Positions 1 to 5,405 of a stretch of DNA of 6,097 nucleotides are shown piece by piece. Source of the stretch: Bacillota bacterium (lineage in GTDB: Bacteria; Bacillota; Clostridia; Christensenellales; Borkfalkiaceae); the NCBI GenBank assembly GCA_003343765.1, contig QAKO01000015.1:1-6097 (forward strand). The letters run 5' to 3'. A program made the translations under genes and the position numbers. A model generated the notes under the pieces. The model worked only from the letters and a program-made list of their open reading frames with translations, did not search any database and was not told the origin of the DNA. Positions within the stretch are counted from its first letter, which is position 1, and each line of letters begins with the position of its first letter.

Positions 1-1073
1 CCGATGTACCCGACAAGACCTGCCGCACGGCCGATACCGCGGATCGTTGCGCCCTTGACATGTACATTTTCGATCGTTACATTAATCGGTTTTCCGACAT
101 CTGTACCCTTGTTCGGTATAATAGCCCCGATAGGCGCAACCACATTCGCATTCTTTCCGATGCCTATAACATTATTAAAATCAGATCCGGGAGAGGTGAT
201 CGTCACGTCTTCAAATGTAATATTTTTAATCGTAGTCTTGCCCGTCACGCTGTTAATAAAACCATAAACATTGTATTTACTTAAAGTCGCTTGTTCTCCC
301 GAACCGCTGAAGTTTGTGGATTCGGAATACAATACGCTTTCCGTCAAATTCAGATTGGATATTACGACTTTTTCTGTACCGTCGTCCGCAGGTTCCATTG
401 TCCCTTCAAATTGTTTGATAGGAATCCAGCTGAAATCCGGCAATTCCACTTTTTCCGGCAACTTAACGGTAACATCGTTGGCCACCTTCCCTTCATTGAT
501 CTGCACCGCCAGCGAATACAATGCTCTTCCGCGATATTGCTCCGTAGTCTCCGTCGCTACCGTCGAAGGGGTTTCATCCGTAATTTTTGAAAAATCGTAT
601 ACGCCGTCCGGTCCCTTGATATCGGTAGCATCAAAGTCAAACTTGGTTGCATCGGTGTAAGTCTGGTTTAAGAGAGACCAGTTGCCGTCGTTTGTAATAT
701 TATATTTATTTGTATCCTTGTATTCTTCCGGAAATACGATTTTTGATTCATTGCTGTTGTAAAGAACGACTCGGTTGTCTTTCTTATACCAATAATTGAC
801 GCTTCCGCTTGCCAACGGACGATATGTATTCACATCATACCCTATTTTGCGCAAAATATCCGCTACTTTGCCCACATCATCAGGTTTTCCGTTCTCCACC
901 TCATCAATGATGAGTGCCTGATTCATCTCTCTCACTGCCTGAATATCGGACGATTCGTTTGCCTTGTTAATCAGGCTCGTAAACGTAGGAATCAAAACCG
1001 CAGCCAAGATGGCAATTACCGCGATTACAATTACCAATTCGGTAATTGTAAAGGCCCTTTTCCCTTTTCTCAT
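1..1073 (-). CDS. Prepilin-like surface protein with beta-helix/GLUG-like ectodomain (5' part, truncated by window edge)
   Basis: This reading frame is open from an ATG at 1073 to the left edge: 357 codons without a stop. The start follows AGGAGG with a 5-base spacer. The N-terminus is a type IV prepilin (class III) signal: a short basic leader MRKGKRA, then FTITELVIVIAVIAILAAVL, with Phe at +1 and Glu at +5 (residue 12). Prepilin peptidase would cut after Ala7, where Gly is usual. Residues 8-31 form the hydrophobic helix. The ectodomain has no cysteine in the visible part. From about residue 270 it becomes Ile/Val/Thr/Asn-rich with short strand-like repeats (for example TTIKNITFEDVTI and INVTIENVHVKGATI), and it ends at the edge in AAGLVGYI, which resembles a GLUG motif of adhesins. 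A bona fide major pilin is usually 120-200 residues, so this is probably a pilin-anchored adhesin or pseudopilin. The N-terminal class is secure; the ectodomain role is inferred. Its promoter is at 1172-1200. Confidence 0.88.
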   Translation of the reverse strand, partial: MRKGKRAFTITELVIVIAVIAILAAVLIPTFTSLINKANESSDIQAVREMNQALIIDEVENGKPDDVGKVADILRKIGYDVNTYRPLASGSVNYWYKKDNRVVLYNSNESKIVFPEEYKDTNKYNITNDGNWSLLNQTYTDATKFDFDATDIKGPDGVYDFSKITDETPSTVATETTEQYRGRALYSLAVQINEGKVANDVTVKLPEKVELPDFSWIPIKQFEGTMEPADDGTEKVVISNLNLTESVLYSESTNFSGSGEQATLSKYNVYGFINSVTGKTTIKNITFEDVTITSPGSDFNNVIGIGKNANVVAPIGAIIPNKGTDVGKPINVTIENVHVKGATIRGIGRAAGLVGYI

Positions 1074-1078
1074 GTTTT

Positions 1079-1084
1079 CCTCCT
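1079..1084 (-). promoter_or_regulatory. Ribosome binding site of the prepilin-like gene
   Basis: The minus strand reads AGGAGG here, five bases before the ATG at 1073. It fixes the start of a gene that has no stop codon inside the window, and the protein begins with a complete prepilin leader exactly at this ATG. Confidence 0.85.
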
Positions 1085-1110
1085 CTTTTGAAATACAGCT
1101 TTTAAAACGA

Positions 1111-1149
1111 ATATTTTTTGCGAAGCAAAAAATATGGTCGACCATATTT
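1111..1149 (-). promoter_or_regulatory. Two overlapping hairpins in the leader of the prepilin-like gene
   Basis: In the predicted 5' leader RNA, a perfect 20-base palindrome (1130-1149, centred on GGTCGACC) is followed by a hairpin with an 11-bp perfect stem and a 3-base loop (1111-1121 pairing with 1125-1135). The two share bases 1130-1135, so both cannot form fully at once. As DNA, the palindrome could also be an operator about 16-35 bases downstream of the predicted transcription start. The structures are seen directly; a regulatory role is inferred. Confidence 0.5.
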
Positions 1150-1171
1150 CAAATTTTAATATCGTACTTAC

Positions 1172-1200
1172 ATTATAACAAATAATTTTACGTAATGCAA
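1172..1200 (-). promoter_or_regulatory. Sigma-A type promoter with extended -10, upstream of the prepilin-like gene
   Basis: On the minus strand the -10 is a perfect TATAAT (1177-1172) preceded by TGT, giving the extended -10 form TGnTATAAT. A weak -35, TTGCAT (1200-1195), lies 17 bases upstream. The DNA further upstream (1205-1240) is almost pure A/T and could act as an UP element. Transcription would start near 1165, leaving a leader of about 92 bases before the ATG at 1073. Confidence 0.7.
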
Positions 1201-1204
1201 GTAC

Positions 1205-1238
1205 TTAATTAAAATAAAATACATTTTTTTTTAATTAA
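1205..1238. repeat. AT-rich inverted repeat upstream of the prepilin promoter
   Basis: Two 15-base arms (1205-1219 and 1224-1238) pair with one mismatch around a 4-base centre. They are made only of A and T and both contain TTAATTAA. The repeat lies just upstream of the -35 element, where an UP element or a regulator site would sit. Low complexity makes chance pairing likely, so its meaning is uncertain. Confidence 0.4.
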
Positions 1239-1411
1239 ATACAACAACTGCTTATAAATTATATTTTTATTTCAGCGGATACTTTTGAATGGCAAAGTGA
1301 ATAAAAAAATCCTTACAAGCATTACATCTCCGCGAATTTATATAGTTTGTTTAGAAAGCGGCACAGAATTTCACCACTTTTGTACAGCGATACCCGGTGC
1401 TTGATCGATAG

Positions 1412-1451
1412 CCAAAAAAGTAAAAGCCGCCTACGCAAATGCGTCGGCGGC
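1412..1451 (-). terminator. Intrinsic terminator of pnp
   Basis: About 20 bases after the pnp stop codon the minus strand forms a GC-rich hairpin: GCCGCC pairs with GGCGGC, then a G/A mismatch, then ACGC pairs with GCGT around an ATTT loop (1426-1451). A T-rich tract, TTTTACTTTTTT, follows (1425-1414). This is a textbook Rho-independent terminator and separates pnp from the prepilin-like gene. Confidence 0.92.
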
Positions 1452-1470
1452 AGAATTTTATAAAATTTAA

Positions 1471-3570
1471 TCAGCCTTCCATTTTTTCGAGAAGTTTCAG
1501 ATCGATTCCCTTTTCACCGATCTTGATGATCTCAACTTTTACGGTATCGCCGATATTCAGCACGTCTTCCACCTGATTGATGCGTTTTTCGCTCATCTTG
1601 GAGATGTGGATCATGCCGTCTTTGCCGGGTGCGAGTTCCACGAATGCTCCGACTTTGGAAAGAATGCGGACAACCGAGCCGATAAACATATCGCCGACTT
1701 CCGGATCGCGCGCGATCGAGAGAATAATCGCCTTTGCACGCTCCGCATTGTCGATGTTTTCGCCATACGTTGCAATGCAGACTTTTCCGTCGTCATCGAT
1801 ATCGATCTTGACGCCCGTCTCTTCGATGATCTTATTGATCACTTTTCCGCCGCTGCCGATCACTTCACGGATCTTTTCGGGATCAATATTGAAAGACAGG
1901 ATCTTCGGCGCATACTTGGAAAGATGTGCGCGCGGTGCGGGCAATACGTCCAGCATCTTGTGCAGAATGAACTGACGCCCTTCGTTCGCCTGTGCGATCG
2001 CGCGGCGCAGGATATCTTCGCTGATGCCCTTGATCTTGATATCCATCTGAATGGCCGTGATACCCTTTTCCGTTCCTGCTACCTTGAAGTCCATGTCGCC
2101 GAGGAAATCTTCCAAACCCTGGATATCCGTAAGGATCGCGACTTTGTCGCTGTTCGTGTCTTTGATCAGACCCATTGCGCAGCCTGCCACGGGCGCCTTG
2201 ATGGGAACGCCTGCGTCCATGAGCGCCAGCGTCGAACCGCAAACGCTCGCCTGCGACGTGGAACCGTTGGAACTGAGCACGTCCGAAACCATACGGATCG
2301 CATACGGGAATTCTTCCGCACTCGGAACGACGGGCTCCAATGCGCGCTCCGCCAATGCTCCGTGCCCGATCTCGCGGCGGCCGGGGCTCTTCAAGCCCTT
2401 CGCTTCGCCCGTCGAATAACCCGGGAAATTGTACTGGTGCATGTAACGCTTGGACACTTCATCGTCCAGCCCGTCCAGCTTCTGCACTTCGCTCAGCGTG
2501 CCCAGCGTGCAGGTGGAAAGAACCTGCGTCTGGCCTCTCGTGAACACCGCCGAACCGTGTACGCGCGGCAGTATGCCCGTCTCGCACCAGATCGGACGGA
2601 TCTCTTTGAGCGACCTTCCGTCGGGACGGACACCTTTTTCCAGGATCTTCGCGCGAACCTTTTCTTTTGTCAGATAATAGAGGCTGTCCTTGATTTCGCG
2701 CGCTTTGTCAGGATACGTATCCGCAAAATGCGCCAGAACATCCTTTTCCACTTCATTCTGCTTTTCTTCGCGAGCCTGACGATCAAATTCTTCCAAAGCC
2801 TTGTCCAGCATATCCGACGCATACGCACGGACCGCCGCATCGATATCTTCGGGAACATGATACAGTTCCATCTCGCGCTTGGGTTTGCCGACTTCTTTCT
2901 GGATCATTTCAATGAACGCGCACTGCTTCTTGATCGCTTCATGCCCGAACAAAATAGCCTGCACCATCTCTTCGTCCGAGATTTCTTTCGCGCCCGCTTC
3001 TACCATCATAATGGCATCTTTCGTTCCCGAAAGCCCGAGACTTAAAACACTCTTTTCACGCTGCGCATTGTCCGGATTGATGACGTACTGTCCGTCTACC
3101 AACCCCACCTGCACCGAACCCGTAGGCCCCGCCCACGGAATATCCGAAATGCTCAGCGCGATCGAACTACCCATCATTGCAAACGGTTCCGGAGGAATGT
3201 TCGTGTCCACCGAAAGCGCCGTCGCAATCACAACGACATCGTTGAACAATCCCTTCGGGAACAACGGACGGATCGGACGGTCGATCAGACGGGACGTCAG
3301 AATCCCCTTATCGCTCGTTCTTCCTTCACGCTTTTTGAATCCGCCGGGGATCTTTCCCACAGCATACATTTTTTCTTCAAAATCTACCTGCAAAGGAAAG
3401 AAATCCATTCCTTCACGGGGCGAATCGGACATGGTTACGTTGACCATCACCACCGTATCGCCGCAACGCACAATACACGAACCGTTCGCCTGCTCTGCAT
3501 ATTTGCCCGTCTCTACGATGACCTTTCTTCCGCCCACTTCCGTTTCAAATTGTCTGTAATTGTTTTTCAT
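1471..3570 (-). CDS. pnp: Polynucleotide phosphorylase (PNPase)
   Basis: PNPase is a trimeric cytoplasmic 3'-5' exoribonuclease that uses phosphate to release nucleoside diphosphates in RNA decay. The protein is 699 residues, the normal family length. Domains in order: first RNase PH fold (about 10-145, with FFPLQVDFEEK and KIPGGFKKREGR), helical linker (about 150-300), second RNase PH fold (about 315-550), KH domain with its GSGG loop (572-575), and S1 domain (about 624-695). The catalytic core is intact: TRGQTQ at 344-349, GSTSQASVCG near 436-445, and the metal-binding segment LEDFLGDMDFKV, where D488, D494 and K496 match the conserved Asp/Asp/Lys. The start at 3570 follows AAGGAG by six bases. 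An in-frame TTG at 3666 would add 32 residues, but these are unlike the family N-terminus, so I reject it. The gene lies after rpsO, as in many bacteria, and ends in a strong terminator. Confidence 0.98.
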   Translation of the reverse strand: MKNNYRQFETEVGGRKVIVETGKYAEQANGSCIVRCGDTVVMVNVTMSDSPREGMDFFPLQVDFEEKMYAVGKIPGGFKKREGRTSDKGILTSRLIDRPIRPLFPKGLFNDVVVIATALSVDTNIPPEPFAMMGSSIALSISDIPWAGPTGSVQVGLVDGQYVINPDNAQREKSVLSLGLSGTKDAIMMVEAGAKEISDEEMVQAILFGHEAIKKQCAFIEMIQKEVGKPKREMELYHVPEDIDAAVRAYASDMLDKALEEFDRQAREEKQNEVEKDVLAHFADTYPDKAREIKDSLYYLTKEKVRAKILEKGVRPDGRSLKEIRPIWCETGILPRVHGSAVFTRGQTQVLSTCTLGTLSEVQKLDGLDDEVSKRYMHQYNFPGYSTGEAKGLKSPGRREIGHGALAERALEPVVPSAEEFPYAIRMVSDVLSSNGSTSQASVCGSTLALMDAGVPIKAPVAGCAMGLIKDTNSDKVAILTDIQGLEDFLGDMDFKVAGTEKGITAIQMDIKIKGISEDILRRAIAQANEGRQFILHKMLDVLPAPRAHLSKYAPKILSFNIDPEKIREVIGSGGKVINKIIEETGVKIDIDDDGKVCIATYGENIDNAERAKAIILSIARDPEVGDMFIGSVVRILSKVGAFVELAPGKDGMIHISKMSEKRINQVEDVLNIGDTVKVEIIKIGEKGIDLKLLEKMEG

Positions 3571-3576
3571 TATATA

Positions 3577-3582
3577 CTCCTT
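3577..3582 (-). promoter_or_regulatory. Ribosome binding site that fixes the pnp start
   Basis: The minus strand reads AAGGAG, six bases (TATATA) before the ATG at 3570. This supports the start MKNNYRQFETEV over the longer in-frame TTG start at 3666. Confidence 0.85.
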
Positions 3583-3596
3583 GACTCTATACTCTC

Positions 3597-3621
3597 CGCG
3601 AAAGATCCCCGATCTTACGCG
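3597..3621 (-). promoter_or_regulatory. Leader hairpin just upstream of the pnp ribosome binding site
   Basis: The predicted RNA folds as CGCG, a T/T mismatch, AAGATC, loop GGG, GATCTT, CGCG: ten base pairs plus one mismatch. It ends 14 bases before the AAGGAG site and has no T-tract after it, so it is not a terminator. In Escherichia coli, a pnp leader stem is cut by RNase III and then used by PNPase to repress its own mRNA. A similar role here is an inference from position and shape only. Confidence 0.55.
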
Positions 3622-3649
3622 TTCTTTACAGCATTTCCCGCACAATAAC

Positions 3650-3662
3650 GCGGCCGCGCCGC
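3650..3662 (-). promoter_or_regulatory. Short GC-only hairpin in the pnp leader region
   Basis: The minus strand reads GCGGC, GCG, GCCGC: a 5-bp GC-only stem with a 3-base loop. It overlaps the perfect palindrome CGCGGCCGCG (3649-3658). No T-tract follows. It is seen directly but no function can be assigned; it may simply add structure to the leader. Confidence 0.3.
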
Positions 3663-3688
3663 TCAAATTCGGATCCTGCTTTTTATCC

Positions 3689-3708
3689 CGTATATCACTG
3701 AATATACG
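3689..3708. repeat. Perfect 7-bp inverted repeat upstream of pnp, possible operator or hairpin
   Basis: CGTATAT and ATATACG flank a 6-base centre (CACTGA on the plus strand). On the minus strand it contains TATATT, which is a possible -10 for pnp. It could be an operator over a promoter or an RNA hairpin with a 7-bp stem. The inverted repeat is certain; the role is not. Confidence 0.45.
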
Positions 3709-3731
3709 CCCGGCAATTCCGACAGCGGCAA
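3701..3731 (-). promoter_or_regulatory. Weak candidate promoter for pnp
   Basis: The minus strand has TTGCCG (3731-3726) and TATATT (3706-3701) separated by 19 bases. The hexamers match the sigma-A consensus at four and five of six positions, but the spacing is longer than ideal. If it is not used, pnp would depend on read-through from rpsO. Confidence 0.3.
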
Positions 3732-3740
3732 GTCTGCTCT

Positions 3741-3775
3741 AATTTATAAAAGGGCCGAACACACGTTCCGCCCTT
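3741..3775 (-). terminator. Intrinsic terminator of rpsO
   Basis: Nine bases after the rpsO stop codon, AAGGGC-G-GAAC pairs with GTTC-G-GCCCTT around a GTGT loop (3750-3775): ten base pairs with one G/G mismatch. TTATAAATT follows, so the T-tract is interrupted. It may be partial, letting some transcripts run into pnp. Confidence 0.8.
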
Positions 3776-3783
3776 ATTTTCGC

Positions 3784-4047
3784 TTATTTTCTCAAATCGA
3801 GACGGGAAACGATATCCCTGTACTTTTCAATATCTTTGCTCTTGATATAATCGAGCAGGCCGCGGCGCTGTCCGACCATTTTCAAAAGTCCGCGGCGGCT
3901 GTGATTGTCGTGCGGATGCTGCTGCAAATGCTCGTTCAGATGGTTGATGCGCTCCGTCAAAAGCGCGATCTGCACTTCCGACGAACCCGTGTCGCCGTCA
4001 TGACGCTTGTACTCTTCGATGATCTGATTTTTCTTTTCCTTTTCCAT
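3784..4047 (-). CDS. rpsO: 30S ribosomal protein S15
   Basis: S15 binds the central domain of 16S rRNA at a three-way junction early in 30S assembly. The product is 87 residues, close to the usual 88-89. It carries the family signature from GDTGSSEVQIALLTERI through HLQQHPHDNHSRRGLLKMV to RRGLLDYIKSKD, and it ends in SRLDLRK. The start at 4047 (MEKEKKNQII) follows AAGGAG by seven bases. An in-frame ATG at 4125 would add 26 basic residues foreign to the family and is rejected. The gene has its own promoter (4132-4160), a structured leader of about 75 bases and a terminator, and lies upstream of pnp as in many bacteria. S15 represses its own translation through leader RNA structures in several phyla, and a candidate structure is visible at 4083-4116. 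Confidence 0.98.
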   Translation of the reverse strand: MEKEKKNQIIEEYKRHDGDTGSSEVQIALLTERINHLNEHLQQHPHDNHSRRGLLKMVGQRRGLLDYIKSKDIEKYRDIVSRLDLRK

Positions 4048-4054
4048 TGTTTTA

Positions 4055-4060
4055 CTCCTT
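4055..4060 (-). promoter_or_regulatory. Ribosome binding site that fixes the rpsO start
   Basis: AAGGAG on the minus strand lies seven bases before the ATG at 4047. The upstream in-frame ATG at 4125 has no such site, so the shorter 87-residue S15 is preferred. Confidence 0.85.
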
Positions 4061-4082
4061 GGAAATCTTTTATTCACGCAAA

Positions 4083-4116
4083 TCAAAGTACGGCGAGGAG
4101 AACCGCGCGCCCTTGA
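4083..4116 (-). promoter_or_regulatory. Candidate S15-responsive leader structure of rpsO
   Basis: In the leader RNA, TCAAGG (4116-4111) pairs with CTTTGA (4088-4083), including a G-U pair next to a G-C pair. Inside it, GCG (4110-4108) can pair with CGC (4095-4093), leaving CGTA bulged on one side. S15 recognises an adjacent G-U/G-C element in 16S rRNA and in some leader RNAs. The helix is seen in the sequence; recognition by S15 is inferred. Confidence 0.4.
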
Positions 4117-4131
4117 ATTACGCATGATATA

Positions 4132-4160
4132 AGTTTACCACATTTTTCTGCGTTTGTAAA
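4132..4160 (-). promoter_or_regulatory. Sigma-A type promoter of rpsO
   Basis: The minus strand has -35 TTTACA (4160-4155), a 17-base spacer and -10 TAAACT (4137-4132). Five of six and four of six positions match consensus, and the spacing is ideal. Transcription would begin near 4125. Confidence 0.65.
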
Positions 4161-4348
4161 CTGAATCAGCAACATAATTTCAGTTTCCCTTCAATTCTTT
4201 TGCCTGCGCCTGTATAAATTCTCTGTTTCCGCCAATATTTTGAAACGGTATCTAAAAAAGCTATGCACCGTATGCCCCGCCTTGACGCGCATCATTTATC
4301 CTTGCCCCAAAGTGAAGCTAAAAATATTCTCCTGAACAGTTCTGCTTC

Positions 4349-5191
4349 TTACTCTCCCTTTGCAGCGCTATCCGCGCTATGGTTTCCATCGGATCCTTGC
4401 TCTTCTTTTGAATGATCTGTTTCCAAATCTCCCAGCGCGGGAACTTCTTGCCCGTTTTCCTCCGACGAATGTTCTTTTTGTTCACCCGTCTTTTCCGATT
4501 TGCCGCCTGCATCGGGATCCGCTCCGCCGTCACGGATACAGACATTTGCGATCCGAGAAGAAAGCGGAAGAAAAAACTGCACCACCGGCCCCACCAGCAA
4601 AACCGCAACTACCGTTCCCACGCCGACCACACCTCCAAGCGCCCAGCCCAATCCGACAAACACCGCGTCACACAGAAGCCTTACCCAACGAAACTGCAGA
4701 TGAATACGGCTTCCGATCTTATCGGAAAGAATCATGGCAACAAGATCGTTCGGCCCCGTTCCCGAACGACTCGCCATTACAAGCGACATCCCGAACGCAA
4801 GAATAATACATCCTGCAACCATACATATGATCCGAAGCCACAGCGGAGAATTTTCCCCGAGTCTCCCCGATAAAACCCATAAGAAAAAATCTATGATCCA
4901 CCCGCCGCAAAACGCACAGACAAAAGAACCTGGCTTTACATAGCCACGGGTAAAAATCAGCATAACGATCAACAGCAGGACAAGCATCCCAACATGACAA
5001 GTTCCAATGCCAAGCCCTGTCAATGAGGAGATACCCTGCACAAGCACGGTAAAAGGATCGGATCCGAGATTAGACAGCAGAAAAAGCGTGACCCCAAAAT
5101 GCGCGATCGTAAGCCCAGCCAAGAGCACTGCCAGCCCTACAATCCATTGTCGTAAGGTCCTTGACCTGGTATCCGACTGAAACGTAGGCAT
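4349..5191 (-). CDS. YczE-family integral membrane protein with acidic C-terminal tail
   Basis: This is an inner-membrane protein of the YczE group (COG2364, related to the YitT/YyaS proteins). Biochemical function is not established; the Bacillus homologue has been linked to production of non-ribosomal and polyketide metabolites. The 280-residue product has about six hydrophobic segments (roughly 16-39, 65-81, 87-106, 118-140, 170-188 and 190-210). Typical family motifs are NLGSDPFTVLVQGIS (41-55), SGTGPNDLV (143-151) and GWALGGVVGVGT (182-193). Residues 220-280 are a hydrophilic tail rich in Glu, Asp, Ser and Gly, not usual for this family. The start at 5191 follows a perfect AAGGAGGT with a six-base spacer. 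An ATG at 5236 would add 15 residues but has only a weak ribosome binding site and lies about 11 bases from the predicted transcription start. It is a separate unit from hemZ. No terminator was recognised downstream. Confidence 0.88.
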   Translation of the reverse strand: MPTFQSDTRSRTLRQWIVGLAVLLAGLTIAHFGVTLFLLSNLGSDPFTVLVQGISSLTGLGIGTCHVGMLVLLLIVMLIFTRGYVKPGSFVCAFCGGWIIDFFLWVLSGRLGENSPLWLRIICMVAGCIILAFGMSLVMASRSGTGPNDLVAMILSDKIGSRIHLQFRWVRLLCDAVFVGLGWALGGVVGVGTVVAVLLVGPVVQFFLPLSSRIANVCIRDGGADPDAGGKSEKTGEQKEHSSEENGQEVPALGDLETDHSKEEQGSDGNHSADSAAKGE

Positions 5192-5197
5192 CCCCTT

Positions 5198-5205
5198 ACC
5201 TCCTT
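5198..5205 (-). promoter_or_regulatory. Ribosome binding site that fixes the yczE-like start
   Basis: The minus strand reads AAGGAGGT, fully complementary to the end of 16S rRNA, six bases before the ATG at 5191. It argues for the 280-residue form over the 295-residue form starting at 5236. Confidence 0.85.
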
Positions 5206-5253
5206 CGCCAAAGCCCGCACGCTTATTCTCTTTCATGCGTCCCTTGCTTCATC

Positions 5254-5282
5254 ATTGTACTTTAATTCTTTTACCGTGTCAA
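5254..5282 (-). promoter_or_regulatory. Near-consensus sigma-A promoter of the yczE-like gene
   Basis: The minus strand carries a perfect -35 TTGACA (5282-5277), a 17-base spacer and -10 TACAAT (5259-5254), differing from consensus at one base. Transcription would start near 5247, giving a leader of about 56 bases to the ATG at 5191. Such a strong unregulated-looking promoter suggests constitutive expression. Confidence 0.82.
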
Positions 5283-5360
5283 GATGCTTTTATTTTTTTG
5301 CAAAACTGTCCCGAAAATGTCCGCGACAAAAACTTTTCCGCCGCAATTTTCCTTCGCATG

Positions 5361-5391
5361 AAAAAAACGGTACCGCCAAGGCACCGCTTTT
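5361..5391 (-). terminator. Intrinsic terminator of hemZ
   Basis: Shortly after the hemZ stop codon the minus strand forms CGGTGCC paired with GGTACCG around a TTGGC loop (5368-5386), with one G-U pair, and is followed by seven T residues (5367-5361). An A-run precedes the stem, so A/T pairing can lengthen it. On the plus strand the stem has an A/C mismatch but also a T-run, so weak bidirectional action is possible. Confidence 0.9.
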
Positions 5392-5405
5392 TCTTTGATT
5401 TTACT

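Larger units (their letters stand above)
1074..1470. other. Gene-free stretch between the prepilin-like gene and pnp
   Basis: This gap of about 400 bases separates the pnp stop codon from the prepilin-like start. From left to right it holds the ribosome binding site, the leader hairpins, the extended -10 promoter, the AT-rich inverted repeat and the pnp terminator. I found no gene, RNA gene or convincing extra promoter in 1241-1411; that part is AT-rich and unexplained. The gap separates two transcription units that read in the same direction. Confidence 0.7.

Noticed and set aside
4..660. Plus-strand open frames of 74-129 codons at the left end
   Set aside because: They are shadows of the minus-strand prepilin-like gene, which has a ribosome binding site, a recognisable N-terminal domain and an unbroken frame to the edge.
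1241..1411. Second promoter or small RNA in the AT-rich gap
   Set aside because: TATAAT-like strings occur, but no -35 lies at a proper spacing and no stable structured segment other than the pnp terminator is visible.
1606..3045. Long plus-strand open frame of 479 codons opposite pnp
   Set aside because: It is antisense to the well-conserved PNPase and its translation, rich in His, Arg, Phe and Asp, looks like a mirror of the pnp codons; there is no family resemblance.
3571..3666. Longer pnp start at TTG 3666
   Set aside because: The extra 32 residues do not resemble PNPase N-termini and would cover the leader hairpins; the ATG at 3570 has a good AAGGAG site.
4232..4280. ACGGT/ACCGT inverted repeat downstream of the yczE-like gene as a terminator
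   Set aside because: The stem is only five base pairs with a long loop of about 17 bases, and no T-tract follows it.
5192..5236. Longer start of the yczE-like gene at ATG 5236
   Set aside because: It has only a weak ribosome binding site and lies about 11 bases after the predicted transcription start, while ATG 5191 follows a perfect AAGGAGGT.
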